Positions 1 through 6,183 of a stretch of 6,892 bases of DNA are shown in pieces. Each line of letters opens with the position of its first letter. Positions within the stretch are counted from its first letter, which is position 1. The notes under the pieces are model-generated. The model worked only from the letters and a program-made list of their open reading frames with translations, was not told the DNA's origin and ran no database searches. Position numbers and translations under genes: made by a program. The stretch is from NCBI GenBank assembly GCA_046304235.1, contig JBKCEW010000176.1, positions 1 through 6,892 of the forward strand, given 5' to 3'. The DNA comes from CANHVK01 sp046304235 (GTDB lineage: Bacteria; Bacteroidota; Bacteroidia; Flavobacteriales_D; Crocinitomicaceae).

Positions 1-277
1 GAACTGCACCGCGTTTAACGATGGTAATGGTTTCGATGAAAGGAGAATGAACGGGTAAGATACGCTCTACACCAATGTTACCAGACATTTTACGAATCGT
101 AAAAGTTTCTGTTGCACCAGCGCCACGACGTTGTAAAACAACACCTTGGAACTGCTGAATACGCTCCTTGTTTCCTTCTTTAATTTTGTATGAAACAGTG
201 ATCGTGTCACCACTTTTAAAAATAGGAAAGTTTTTAACTTCTACTAATTCTTTTTCAAGTTCTTTAATGATATCCAT
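1..277 (-). CDS. rplS: 50S ribosomal protein L19, 5' part (cut by window edge)
   Basis: L19 is a structural protein of the large ribosomal subunit at the 30S/50S interface. Read on the minus strand from the ATG at 277-275, the frame gives 92 intact codons and leaves the window open. Recognisable family segments are FKSGDTITV at about residues 20-28, the FQGVVLQRRGAG core at about 43-54, ETFTIRK at 57-63 and GVERILPVHSP at 69-79. Bacterial L19 is usually about 115-120 residues, so roughly the last 25 residues lie beyond base 1. The start follows an A-rich stretch (AAAAA just before the ATG on the minus strand) with no Shine-Dalgarno motif, as is usual in Bacteroidota. The gene is divergent from the lipoprotein gene at 442, so it must be transcribed from the 278-441 gap. 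The assignment is secure. Confidence 0.97.
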   Translation of the reverse strand, partial: MDIIKELEKELVEVKNFPIFKSGDTITVSYKIKEGNKERIQQFQGVVLQRRGAGATETFTIRKMSGNIGVERILPVHSPFIETITIVKRGAV

Positions 278-441
278 TTTTATGTGCTTTAATATCTATT
301 CCAAAAATTCAGAGTGCAATATTACAAATAAATTTTCATTACTTCTTAATAAACCTTAAAAAAAATACAATTTCTTTATTTTTTCTAAATTTTATTTCAA
401 ATCGAGATGAATTTGTATCTTTAAAAAAGATTATTAAACAG
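278..441. other. Divergent intergenic region between rplS and the lipoprotein gene
   Basis: This 164-base, very A/T-rich gap must hold the start signals for rplS (leftward) and for the four-gene set (rightward). I found no good TTTG-N19-TAnnTTTG match on either strand. The nearest leftward candidates, CAAATAAA at 325-332 and CAATATTA at 317-324 (reverse-complement -7 boxes with one mismatch each), lack a -33 element at the right distance. I see no convincing gene or stable hairpin here. Confidence 0.6.
416..423 (+). promoter_or_regulatory. Weak candidate -7 box for the four-gene set
   Basis: TATCTTTA matches the Bacteroidota -7 consensus TAnnTTTG at all defined positions except the last. It would give a leader of roughly 12 bases before the ATG at 442. 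No TTG or TTTG lies about 19 bases upstream, so the -33 element is missing or degenerate. TGAATTTG at 408-415, also one mismatch away, is an equally weak alternative. In A/T-rich DNA such near-matches are common, so this is only the best visible candidate. Confidence 0.25.
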
Positions 442-1179
442 ATGAAAACCCTAATTATTACATTTATTCTATTTATTTGTTTCGCTTGTGCTCAAAAACA
501 ACAAGTCCCTGAAAGCAGTATTAAAAGGGGAGTATTGCTTATGGATCAAGAAGCTTATCAAACAGCTATTGATTATTTTCAATCGCTAATAAAGGATGAA
601 ACGAATGAGGTTTCCAAAGCGGTTATTTATAGAAATATATCTATTTCTTTTCAAGGTTTAAATCAATTAGATTCTGCTAAATATTACGCGAAGAAATCTT
701 ACCTCGAGTCACCCGAAGATTCTTTCGAATACTTTTTAAATAAAGCAGATTACAATTTACTAGTTAATCATGTTTCTGAAGCAATCCAAAATTTAAATAA
801 AGCGAAATCTATTGATTCTAAAAGACAAGAAGTATATAATCGTTTTTGTTCGGTTTATTCAGGAGAATATGGAGAGGTTTTTTTTGAACCTGATTTAGCA
901 GAGAGAAATGCTTTAATCGCTTGTAAAATAAAGCCTAATCGAATTGTAAAAGAGCAATTGGGTTCGATTTATTTTCAAAATGAAAAATACCATCATTCAG
1001 CACGTATATTTAATGAGCTTGTTAAAAAGTATCCTGAAAATAAAAAATACACCTTTTTTATGGGGCAGGCACTTTATTTTGATGGTAATGAGAGTCGTGG
1101 TTTAGATTTGATGAAACAAGCAGCTGAACGAGATGATTCATGTAAAGTTATGTTTCAAGAAATTTTTGAAAATTTATAA
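442..1179 (+). CDS. TPR-repeat putative lipoprotein
   Basis: The 245-residue product starts with Lys2, a hydrophobic stretch at about residues 4-15 and Cys16 preceded by Phe-Ala. This resembles a lipoprotein signal peptide, although position -3 is Cys13 rather than the usual Leu/Val/Ile. The rest is helical with a tetratricopeptide rhythm: repeat-like units at about 27-59, 61-94, 95-128, 130-165, 167-200 and 201-232, with typical pairs such as YQTAIDYFQSL and YPENKKYTFFMGQALY. TPR proteins are protein-protein scaffolds; no catalytic motif is visible. If lipidated, it would sit in the envelope facing the periplasm. The residues after Cys16 (AQKQQ) do not resemble the acidic surface-export signal known in Bacteroidota. 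Its stop overlaps the next start (TAATG), so it is probably co-translated with the RimB-like gene. Specific function is unknown. Confidence 0.85.
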   Translation: MKTLIITFILFICFACAQKQQVPESSIKRGVLLMDQEAYQTAIDYFQSLIKDETNEVSKAVIYRNISISFQGLNQLDSAKYYAKKSYLESPEDSFEYFLNKADYNLLVNHVSEAIQNLNKAKSIDSKRQEVYNRFCSVYSGEYGEVFFEPDLAERNALIACKIKPNRIVKEQLGSIYFQNEKYHHSARIFNELVKKYPENKKYTFFMGQALYFDGNESRGLDLMKQAAERDDSCKVMFQEIFENL

Positions 1180-1631
1180 TGTCTGAGATTAGAATTATTG
1201 GTAGAAAAGATAGGGCAGACTTTCCCATGTTTGAAATGTTTAATGTACCTGTAAAAATTGATAGTGGTGCTTACTCTAGTTCGATCCATTGTTCTAGTGT
1301 TAGTGAAATTAAAAACCATGAAAACGAATCTTTTTTGGAAGTGATTTTTTTGGATGAATCCTATGCTGGTTTTAAGTCTGGAAAAAAAATATTTACTTCT
1401 TACAAAAAGAAAAAAGTAAAAAGTTCAACGGGTGATGAACAAGAACGTTTTTTTGTTAGAATTCCAATTGTACTTTTTGGTGAAATAATTGAAAGCGATT
1501 TTTCACTTACGACACGTAATGGATTAAAAAACCCTGTGTTAATAGGTAGAAAATTATTAAATAAAAAATTCTTAATAGATACATCAAAAACAAACCTTTC
1601 CTTTAAGGAAAAGAAAAAAGCAACGAAATGA
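1179..1631 (+). CDS. RimB-like retropepsin-fold protein (PF05618, 'ATP-dependent zinc protease' family)
   Basis: The 150-residue cytoplasmic protein fits the RimK-associated PF05618 family. Visible family features are IGRKD at residues 7-11, the aspartyl-protease-like motif D28-S-G-A-Y-S-S-S-I-H, KVKSSTGDEQER at about 79-90, and NPVLIGRKLL at about 118-127. There is no HExxH zinc motif and no P-loop, so the common database name is misleading. Asp28-Ser-Gly is what a retroviral-type aspartyl protease monomer would carry, and such enzymes usually act as dimers. In Pseudomonas a protein called RimB is encoded with RimK and is reported to act with it on ribosomal protein S6 modification. Here the gene overlaps the upstream stop by 1 base and the rimK start by 4 bases (ATGA), which strongly suggests coupled expression with rimK. 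The lysine-rich tail is unremarkable. Family is fairly sure; activity and substrate are inferred. Confidence 0.88.
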   Translation: MSEIRIIGRKDRADFPMFEMFNVPVKIDSGAYSSSIHCSSVSEIKNHENESFLEVIFLDESYAGFKSGKKIFTSYKKKKVKSSTGDEQERFFVRIPIVLFGEIIESDFSLTTRNGLKNPVLIGRKLLNKKFLIDTSKTNLSFKEKKKATK

Positions 1632-2512
1632 AAATAGCAATTTTATCCAGAAATGCTTCCTTATACTCGACAAGAAGATTGGTTGAAGCGGCACAGAAAA
1701 GAGGTCATGAGGCTCAGGTAATTGATCATTTGATGTGTAATATTGAAATAGAACAGAAAGGTCCTTCGATTTATTATAAAGATAGGTATCTTGAAGATTT
1801 TGATGCTGTTATCCCTCGTATTGGTGCGTCTGTTACTTTCTACGGAACAGCAGTTGTTCGCCAATTTGAAATGATGGAGGTTTTTTCTGTCGTTGGTTCG
1901 AGAGGAATTGTCCATTCTAGGGATAAATTACGTTGTTTACAGATGCTTTCAAAGGAAAGAATCGGTTTGCCTAAAACGGTTTTTACAAATTACTCTCGTA
2001 ATGTGGAACATGTTGTTGAATCTGCAGGTGGTGTTCCGGTTGTATTGAAATTACTTGAAGGTACACAAGGTCTAGGGGTTGTTTTAGCTGAAAATCAAAA
2101 TGCTGCACAGTCAGTATTGGAAGCGTTCAATGGTTTGAAGGCAAGGGTAATTGTGCAGGAATTTATTCGTGAGGCGAAAGGAGCTGATATACGTGCCTTT
2201 GTAGTTGATGGAGAAGTTGTTGGAGCAATGAAAAGACAAGGGAAAGAAGGGGAGTTTCGTTCAAATTTACATCGTGGTGGTTCTTCAAGAATAATCGAAT
2301 TAACTGATCAAGAAAGGTATGTGGCAATCAGAGCGGCTAAAGCTGTTGGTTTAGGTGTTGCTGGTGTAGATATGCTTCAATCTGAACGTGGTCCTTTGGT
2401 ATTGGAAGTAAACTCTTCCCCTGGTTTGGAAGGTATAGAGAAAACAACTCAATCTGATATTGCAGATAAGATTATACAGTACATAGAGAGAAACGTAAAA
2501 AATAACCACTAG
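1628..2512 (+). CDS. rimK: RimK-family ATP-grasp ligase (ribosomal protein S6--L-glutamate ligase type)
   Basis: RimK uses ATP to add glutamate residues to the C-terminus of ribosomal protein S6 in gammaproteobacteria; relatives act on other peptides. At 294 residues this is close to E. coli RimK (300). It starts MKIAILSRN, with an N-terminal pre-ATP-grasp domain (1 to about 95) containing the PRIG motif at 63-66. The ATP-grasp core follows: VVLKLLEGTQGLGV at 138-151 (Lys141, Glu144 and the Gly-rich loop), VQEFI at 176-180, ADIRAFVVDG at 186-195 (Asp187, Arg189), RSNLHRGG at 211-218, Asp248 in GVDML, and LEVNSSPGLEG at 259-269 with the metal ligands Glu260 and Asn262. All expected catalytic residues are present, so the enzyme should be active. 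The start overlaps the RimB-like stop (ATGA), and the downstream hydrolase follows after 2 bases. Whether S6 is the substrate in this organism cannot be seen here. Confidence 0.95.
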   Translation: MKIAILSRNASLYSTRRLVEAAQKRGHEAQVIDHLMCNIEIEQKGPSIYYKDRYLEDFDAVIPRIGASVTFYGTAVVRQFEMMEVFSVVGSRGIVHSRDKLRCLQMLSKERIGLPKTVFTNYSRNVEHVVESAGGVPVVLKLLEGTQGLGVVLAENQNAAQSVLEAFNGLKARVIVQEFIREAKGADIRAFVVDGEVVGAMKRQGKEGEFRSNLHRGGSSRIIELTDQERYVAIRAAKAVGLGVAGVDMLQSERGPLVLEVNSSPGLEGIEKTTQSDIADKIIQYIERNVKNNH

Positions 2513-2514
2513 GT

Positions 2515-3510
2515 ATGGCATTGAAGCGAATGGTGATTTTAGGAAAAGAAATTTTCCCTGGTAAAACAGAAGAACTAAACCTTGATGTTGCTAAATTACA
2601 TACAAATACACCCATTCAAGTACCGGTTATTGTTAGTAGAGGGAAGGAAGATGGTCCTGTATTGTTATTAATGGCGGGAATGCATGGAGATGAGATTAAT
2701 GGGATGGAAATTGTGCGCAGAGTAATTCGAAAAGGGTGGAACAAACCATCGAAAGGTACGGTGATTTGTATACCGGTATTTAATATTTTTGGTTTTCTAA
2801 ACATGTCTCGTGAGTTACCCGATGGTAGGGATTTGAATCGTTGTTTTCCAGGGACTAGAAACGGATCATTGGCTAGTAGATTTGCATTTCATTTTATGAA
2901 AGAAATAGCTCCAATTACAGATTATATTGTTGATTTCCATACAGGATCTGCACAACGTTCCAATTTTCCGCAGATCAGGTGTGTTTTTCGTGATGAGGAG
3001 AGTATTCAGTTAGCGAAAGTGTTTCATCCACCATTTATTATTCATTCTTCGCATATTTCTAAAACGATTCGTGAGTCTATGCACCGAAGAGGGAAGCACA
3101 TTCTTTTGTTTGAAGGTGGAAAAACGAATTCCATAGATGAAAAAGTGGTTCATGAAGGGTTAGAAGGTATCAAGCGTCTGATGCAATTTTTAGATTTAAG
3201 GCATTTTAAACTTGAAAAACAACCCCTAGAACCGATTTTAATCAAAGCTACAAAATGGGTAAGAGCTTCTCATTCAGGTATGTTTTTACCTGTAATCGAA
3301 AATGGTACTGAAATTGAAGTTGGAACAGTTTTGGGAATAATCACGGATCCTTTTGGTAAAATCGAACATAAAGTAAAATCTCCTCTGAAAGGATATGTTT
3401 TTTGCGTAAATGAAGCACCTATCGTAAATAAAGGAGATGCTTTATTTAATTTAGGGTCAATACACGAACATAAAAAAGCAGGGATAGTACATGGTCAAGT
3501 GATTGATTAG
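2515..3510 (+). CDS. Succinylglutamate desuccinylase/aspartoacylase-family zinc hydrolase
   Basis: The 331-residue protein is a zinc-dependent amide hydrolase related to AstE, AspA and M14 carboxypeptidases. The zinc ligands appear as GMHGDE (His57, Glu60) and DFHTGS (His142). The substrate-binding motif RDLNRCFPG lies at 105-113 and the probable general-base Glu200 in LLFEGG. After about residue 240 comes a beta-rich C-terminal half with a lipoyl-like pattern (SGMFLPVIENG, then SPLKGYVFCVNEAPIVNKGDAL), as in COG3608 proteins. Members named AstE remove succinate from succinylglutamate in arginine breakdown, but no other ast gene is present, so that role is unlikely here. Starting 2 bases after rimK, it is better read as part of the glutamyl-modification cassette, possibly trimming or deacylating its product (inference). 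Met6 (ATG at 2530) is a possible alternative start; Met1 is kept because of the tight spacing. Confidence 0.88.
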   Translation: MALKRMVILGKEIFPGKTEELNLDVAKLHTNTPIQVPVIVSRGKEDGPVLLLMAGMHGDEINGMEIVRRVIRKGWNKPSKGTVICIPVFNIFGFLNMSRELPDGRDLNRCFPGTRNGSLASRFAFHFMKEIAPITDYIVDFHTGSAQRSNFPQIRCVFRDEESIQLAKVFHPPFIIHSSHISKTIRESMHRRGKHILLFEGGKTNSIDEKVVHEGLEGIKRLMQFLDLRHFKLEKQPLEPILIKATKWVRASHSGMFLPVIENGTEIEVGTVLGIITDPFGKIEHKVKSPLKGYVFCVNEAPIVNKGDALFNLGSIHEHKKAGIVHGQVID

Positions 3511-3527
3511 AAATAATTAAATTAATC

Positions 3528-3558
3528 TTTGTGACTATCGGATTTATTGCTATATTTG
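3528..3558 (+). promoter_or_regulatory. Strong Bacteroidota-type promoter for rpsO
   Basis: The -33 box TTTG (3528-3531) is followed by exactly 19 bases and the -7 box TATATTTG (3551-3558). This is a full match to TTTG-N19-TAnnTTTG, recognised by the primary sigma factor of Bacteroidota. Transcription would begin around 3562-3566, giving a leader of about 40-45 bases before the rpsO ATG. The strength suits a ribosomal protein gene. Confidence 0.85.
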
Positions 3559-3562
3559 CAAC

Positions 3563-3576
3563 GTCCAAGAGAGGAC
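3563..3576 (+). promoter_or_regulatory. Small 5'-end hairpin in the rpsO leader
   Basis: GTCC (3563-3566) and GGAC (3573-3576) can pair around a six-base loop AAGAGA. The hairpin would sit almost at the first transcribed base given the promoter just upstream, and the loop is purine-only. It could stabilise the 5' end or form part of an S15 autoregulatory site, as rpsO leaders do in several other phyla. With only four base pairs it could also be chance. Confidence 0.35.
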
Positions 3577-3606
3577 TACATAATAATCATTTAAAATAAT
3601 ATTTGC

Positions 3607-3876
3607 ATGTATTTAGAAACAGAAAAAAAGAAAGAGATTTTTGCAAAGTACGCAGGATCTGAAACAAACACAGGATCTGCTGAAGGGCAAATCGCATTAT
3701 TTTCTTACAGAATTTCTCATTTAACTGAGCACTTAAAGAAAAACAGAAAAGATTACGGAACGCAAAGATCACTTCAATTGTTAGTAGGTAAAAGAAGAAG
3801 TCTTTTGGATTACTTAAAGAAAAAAGAAATCAACCGTTACCGTGCGATTGTTAAAGAACTTGGTTTACGTCGTTAA
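3607..3876 (+). CDS. rpsO: 30S ribosomal protein S15
   Basis: S15 is a primary binding protein of the small subunit that organises the central domain of 16S rRNA and contributes to bridging with the 50S subunit. The 89-residue product equals the E. coli length. It shows the family pattern: TGSAEGQIALFSYRISHLTEHL at about residues 22-43, the basic KNRKDYGTQRSL segment at about 45-56, then LLVGKRRSLLDYLKKK (58-73) and a C-terminus ending GLRR. Four helices are expected and no insertion or truncation is visible. It has its own promoter (3528-3558) and terminator (3901-3935). The order rpsO-pnp is widely conserved among bacteria, including E. coli. The start is the only ATG that gives the normal N-terminus. 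The assignment is secure. Confidence 0.98.
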   Translation: MYLETEKKKEIFAKYAGSETNTGSAEGQIALFSYRISHLTEHLKKNRKDYGTQRSLQLLVGKRRSLLDYLKKKEINRYRAIVKELGLRR

Positions 3877-3889
3877 TCATATATCTTTA
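3860..3889 (+). promoter_or_regulatory. Candidate pnp promoter across the end of rpsO
   Basis: TTG (3860-3862, within the last rpsO codons), 19 bases, then TATCTTTA (3882-3889) fits the Bacteroidota pattern TTG-N19-TAnnTTTG with one mismatch at the last -7 position. Initiation would fall near 3893-3897, just before a run of six G (3897-3902). This would place the rpsO terminator hairpin inside the pnp leader. I see no better -7/-33 pair between 3890 and the pnp ATG. The spacing is exact but the match is imperfect, so it needs 5'-end mapping. Confidence 0.45.
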
Positions 3890-3900
3890 TCGAAATGGGG

Positions 3901-3935
3901 GGCAATTGAGAAATCAATTGCCTTTTCTTTTGTTT
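3901..3935 (+). terminator. Rho-independent terminator after rpsO (possible pnp leader hairpin)
   Basis: GGCAATTGA (3901-3909) pairs perfectly over nine bases with TCAATTGCC (3914-3922) around a GAAA tetraloop, a stable GNRA type. The T-rich tract TTTTCTTTTGTTT (3923-3935) follows. It lies 24 bases after the rpsO stop and 52 bases before the pnp start. The T tract is interrupted by C and G, so some read-through into pnp is plausible. Confidence 0.88.
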
Positions 3936-3974
3936 GAAATCTGTTCTAACACAAAGTTTAGTAAATAAATAAAT

Positions 3975-6131
3975 ATGAATATAGTTAAAAAGTCCATCAC
4001 TACAGGAGGAAAAGAGATCTCCATCGAGACAGGAAAACTTGCTAAGCAAGCAGACGGTTCTGTGGTGTTACAAATGGGCAACACTGTGTTGTTAGCTACA
4101 ATAGTAGCGGCACAAACAGCAAAAGATGGAGTAGATTTTTTACCATTAACAGTAGATTACAAAGAGAAATTTGCTGCTGCAGGTAGAATTCCTGGAGGTT
4201 TCTTAAGAAGAGAAGGTAGACCATCGGATAATGAAGTATTAATCATGCGTTTGGTGGATCGTGCTTTACGTCCATTATTCCCAGATGATTACCATGCGGA
4301 AGTTCAGTTAATGATTCAGTTGTTATCGTATGACGGTGAACATCAACCAGATGCATTGTGTGGTTTAGCTGCTTCAGCGGCAATCGCAGTTTCTGATATT
4401 CCATTTAATGGACCAATGTCAGAAGTACGTGTAGGTAGAATTAACGGTGAGTTTATTATCAATCCTACAGTATCAGAAATGAAACAATCAGATATTGATA
4501 TCATGATTGCAGGTACGGTGAAAGACATCGTAATGCTTGAGGGTGAAATGAAAGAAATTTCTGAAGCTGAAATGGTTGAAGCGATTAAAATTGCCCACCA
4601 AGCAATCATTGAACAATGTAATTTCCAATTAGAGTTAGCTGCTCAAATTCCTTCTGCTAATCCGAAAAGAGAATATAGCCACGAAGTTCATAACGAAGAA
4701 ATCAAACAAAGAGTTTATGATGCTTGTTACGAAAAATGTAAGGAAGTAGCTCGCATGGGCTTAGCTTCTAAAGCAAAACGTTCTGAGTTGTTTGATGCTA
4801 TCAAAGAAGAATTCAAAGCGACATTTACTGAAGAAGAATTAGCTGAAGTAGGTGGATTTATCTCTATCTATTTTTCAGGTGTGAAAAAGAAAGCTGTTCG
4901 TAACGTAATGGTGGACGAAAAAATCCGCTTGGATGGTCGTGGATTTGAACAAATCAGACCAATCTGGTGTGAAGTTGATTATTTACCAATCGTTCATGGT
5001 TCTTCTGTGTTTACAAGAGGTGAAACTCAATCATTAACTACCTTAACTTTAGGTGGTAAAATGGATGAACAAATGTTAGACGGTGTAACGTTTAAAGGAA
5101 CTGAAAGCTTTATGTTACATTATAATTTTCCTCCTTTCTCTACAGGTGAAGCGAAACCGATTCGTGGTGTATCTAGAAGAGAAGTAGGTCATGGAAATTT
5201 GGCATTGAGAGCTTTAAAACCAGTTTTACCAGAAGATTATCCATATACTATTCGTTTAGTATCTGAAATTTTAGAATCGAATGGTTCTTCTTCTATGGCA
5301 ACAGTTTGTGCAGGTACCCTAGCATTGATGGATGGTGGTGTTCCTATTACAGCTCCAGTATCTGGTATTGCAATGGGATTAATTTCAGAGAATGGTAAAT
5401 TCGCTGTATTGTCTGATATCTTAGGTGATGAAGATCATTTAGGTGACATGGACTTTAAAGTGACCGGTACTGAAAAAGGAATCACTGCTTGTCAGATGGA
5501 TATCAAAGTAGATGGTTTACCATACGAAGTATTAACACAAGCTTTGGATCAAGCAAGAGCTGGTCGTTTACATATTTTAGGAAAAATCACAGAAACGATT
5601 GCATCTCCAAATGCAGATTTAAAACCACAAACTCCACGTATCGAAGCATTTAATGTGCCTAATGACGTGATTGGTGCAATCATCGGACCTGGTGGTAAAA
5701 TCATTCAAGGACTTCAAAAAGAAACAAATACTGTTATCACAATTGAAGAACTAGAAGGTGGTGAAGGTCGCGTTCAAATCATGTCTAACAACGGTGATGA
5801 CATGGCTGAAGCAGTTCGTCGTATCAAACTAATCGCTTTCCCTCCAGTAGTGGAAGAAGGTGCTGAGTATGAAGGTAAAATTAAATCGTTACAAGCATAC
5901 GGATGTTTCGTTGAAATTCTACCTGGTACAGATGGTTTGATTCATATTTCTGAATTCAACTGGGAGAAAATTGCTAAAATGGAAGATGTTTGTAAAGAAG
6001 GAGACGTTGTTCGTTTTAAAGTAATGGGTAAAGATCCAAAAACTAAAAAATGGAAACTTTCTCGTAAAGTATTACTTCCAAAACCAGAAAGAAAAGAAGA
6101 GGTAACTACTGAAGCTCCGAAAGAGGCGTAG
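3975..6131 (+). CDS. pnp: Polynucleotide phosphorylase (PNPase)
   Basis: PNPase degrades RNA 3'-to-5' with phosphate, releasing nucleoside diphosphates, and can also add 3' tails; it works as a ring-shaped trimer. The 718-residue product matches the family length (about 700-720). Domains in order are the first RNase PH-like core (about 1-225, with GGFLRREGRPSDNE at 74-87 and MRLVDRALRPLFP at 91-103), an all-helical linker (about 230-310), and the second RNase PH-like core (about 315-545). The second core carries the catalytic segment GDEDHLGDMDFKV, with metal-binding Asp487 and Asp493. A KH domain follows (about 553-620, GAIIGPGGKIIQ), then an S1 domain (about 629-700, YGCFVEILPGTDGLIHISE). 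The acidic/basic tail is short, with no sign of the RNase E-type partner motifs. All catalytic residues are present. The ATG at 3975 follows an A/T-rich run without a Shine-Dalgarno motif. The assignment is secure. Confidence 0.98.
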   Translation: MNIVKKSITTGGKEISIETGKLAKQADGSVVLQMGNTVLLATIVAAQTAKDGVDFLPLTVDYKEKFAAAGRIPGGFLRREGRPSDNEVLIMRLVDRALRPLFPDDYHAEVQLMIQLLSYDGEHQPDALCGLAASAAIAVSDIPFNGPMSEVRVGRINGEFIINPTVSEMKQSDIDIMIAGTVKDIVMLEGEMKEISEAEMVEAIKIAHQAIIEQCNFQLELAAQIPSANPKREYSHEVHNEEIKQRVYDACYEKCKEVARMGLASKAKRSELFDAIKEEFKATFTEEELAEVGGFISIYFSGVKKKAVRNVMVDEKIRLDGRGFEQIRPIWCEVDYLPIVHGSSVFTRGETQSLTTLTLGGKMDEQMLDGVTFKGTESFMLHYNFPPFSTGEAKPIRGVSRREVGHGNLALRALKPVLPEDYPYTIRLVSEILESNGSSSMATVCAGTLALMDGGVPITAPVSGIAMGLISENGKFAVLSDILGDEDHLGDMDFKVTGTEKGITACQMDIKVDGLPYEVLTQALDQARAGRLHILGKITETIASPNADLKPQTPRIEAFNVPNDVIGAIIGPGGKIIQGLQKETNTVITIEELEGGEGRVQIMSNNGDDMAEAVRRIKLIAFPPVVEEGAEYEGKIKSLQAYGCFVEILPGTDGLIHISEFNWEKIAKMEDVCKEGDVVRFKVMGKDPKTKKWKLSRKVLLPKPERKEEVTTEAPKEA

Positions 6132-6154
6132 AAGTTGTTCTTTTATAAGATATT

Positions 6155-6183
6155 AAGCCATCTCATTTGAGATGGCTTTTTTT
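6155..6183 (+). terminator. Rho-independent terminator after pnp
   Basis: AAGCCATCTC (6155-6164) pairs over ten bases with GAGATGGCTT (6169-6178) around the loop ATTT. Including the last two stem bases, there is an uninterrupted run of seven T (6177-6183). It starts 23 bases after the pnp stop and should separate pnp from the SWIM-protein gene. Confidence 0.92.

Larger units (their letters stand above)
3511..3606 (+). other. Intergenic region holding the rpsO promoter and leader
   Basis: No intrinsic terminator separates the hydrolase stop at 3510 from the rpsO promoter. Bases 3511-3527 contain only A/T-rich, weakly symmetrical sequence without a GC stem. Some transcripts of the upstream four-gene set may therefore run on into rpsO. 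Confidence 0.6.

Noticed and set aside
168..359. 63-codon open frame on the plus strand
   Set aside because: It lies antisense to the rplS start and runs into the intergenic gap. L19 on the other strand is certain, and the frame has no recognisable protein features.
408..415. TGAATTTG as a -7 box for the lipoprotein gene
   Set aside because: It has one mismatch at a key position and no -33 element 19 bases upstream; it is mentioned only as an alternative to the equally weak box at 416-423.
1661..1915. 84-codon open frame on the minus strand
   Set aside because: It is fully antisense to the conserved N-terminal domain of rimK and its composition looks like a shadow of that gene.
2616..2804. 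62-codon open frame on the minus strand
   Set aside because: It is antisense to the zinc-binding region of the AstE/AspA-like hydrolase.
3511..3527. A/T-only, partly symmetrical sequence after the hydrolase gene as a terminator
   Set aside because: There is no G/C in the would-be stem and no T tract follows; it cannot form a stable intrinsic terminator.
3587..3772. 61-codon open frame on the minus strand
   Set aside because: It is antisense to rpsO, whose protein is unmistakable.
3961..3974. AAAT tandem repeat just before the pnp start as a phase-variable repeat
   Set aside because: Only about three units are present and A/T-rich leaders are normal for starts in this phylum; there is no evidence of length variation.
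4343..4609. 88-codon open frame on the minus strand
   Set aside because: It lies wholly inside pnp on the opposite strand and has no family features.
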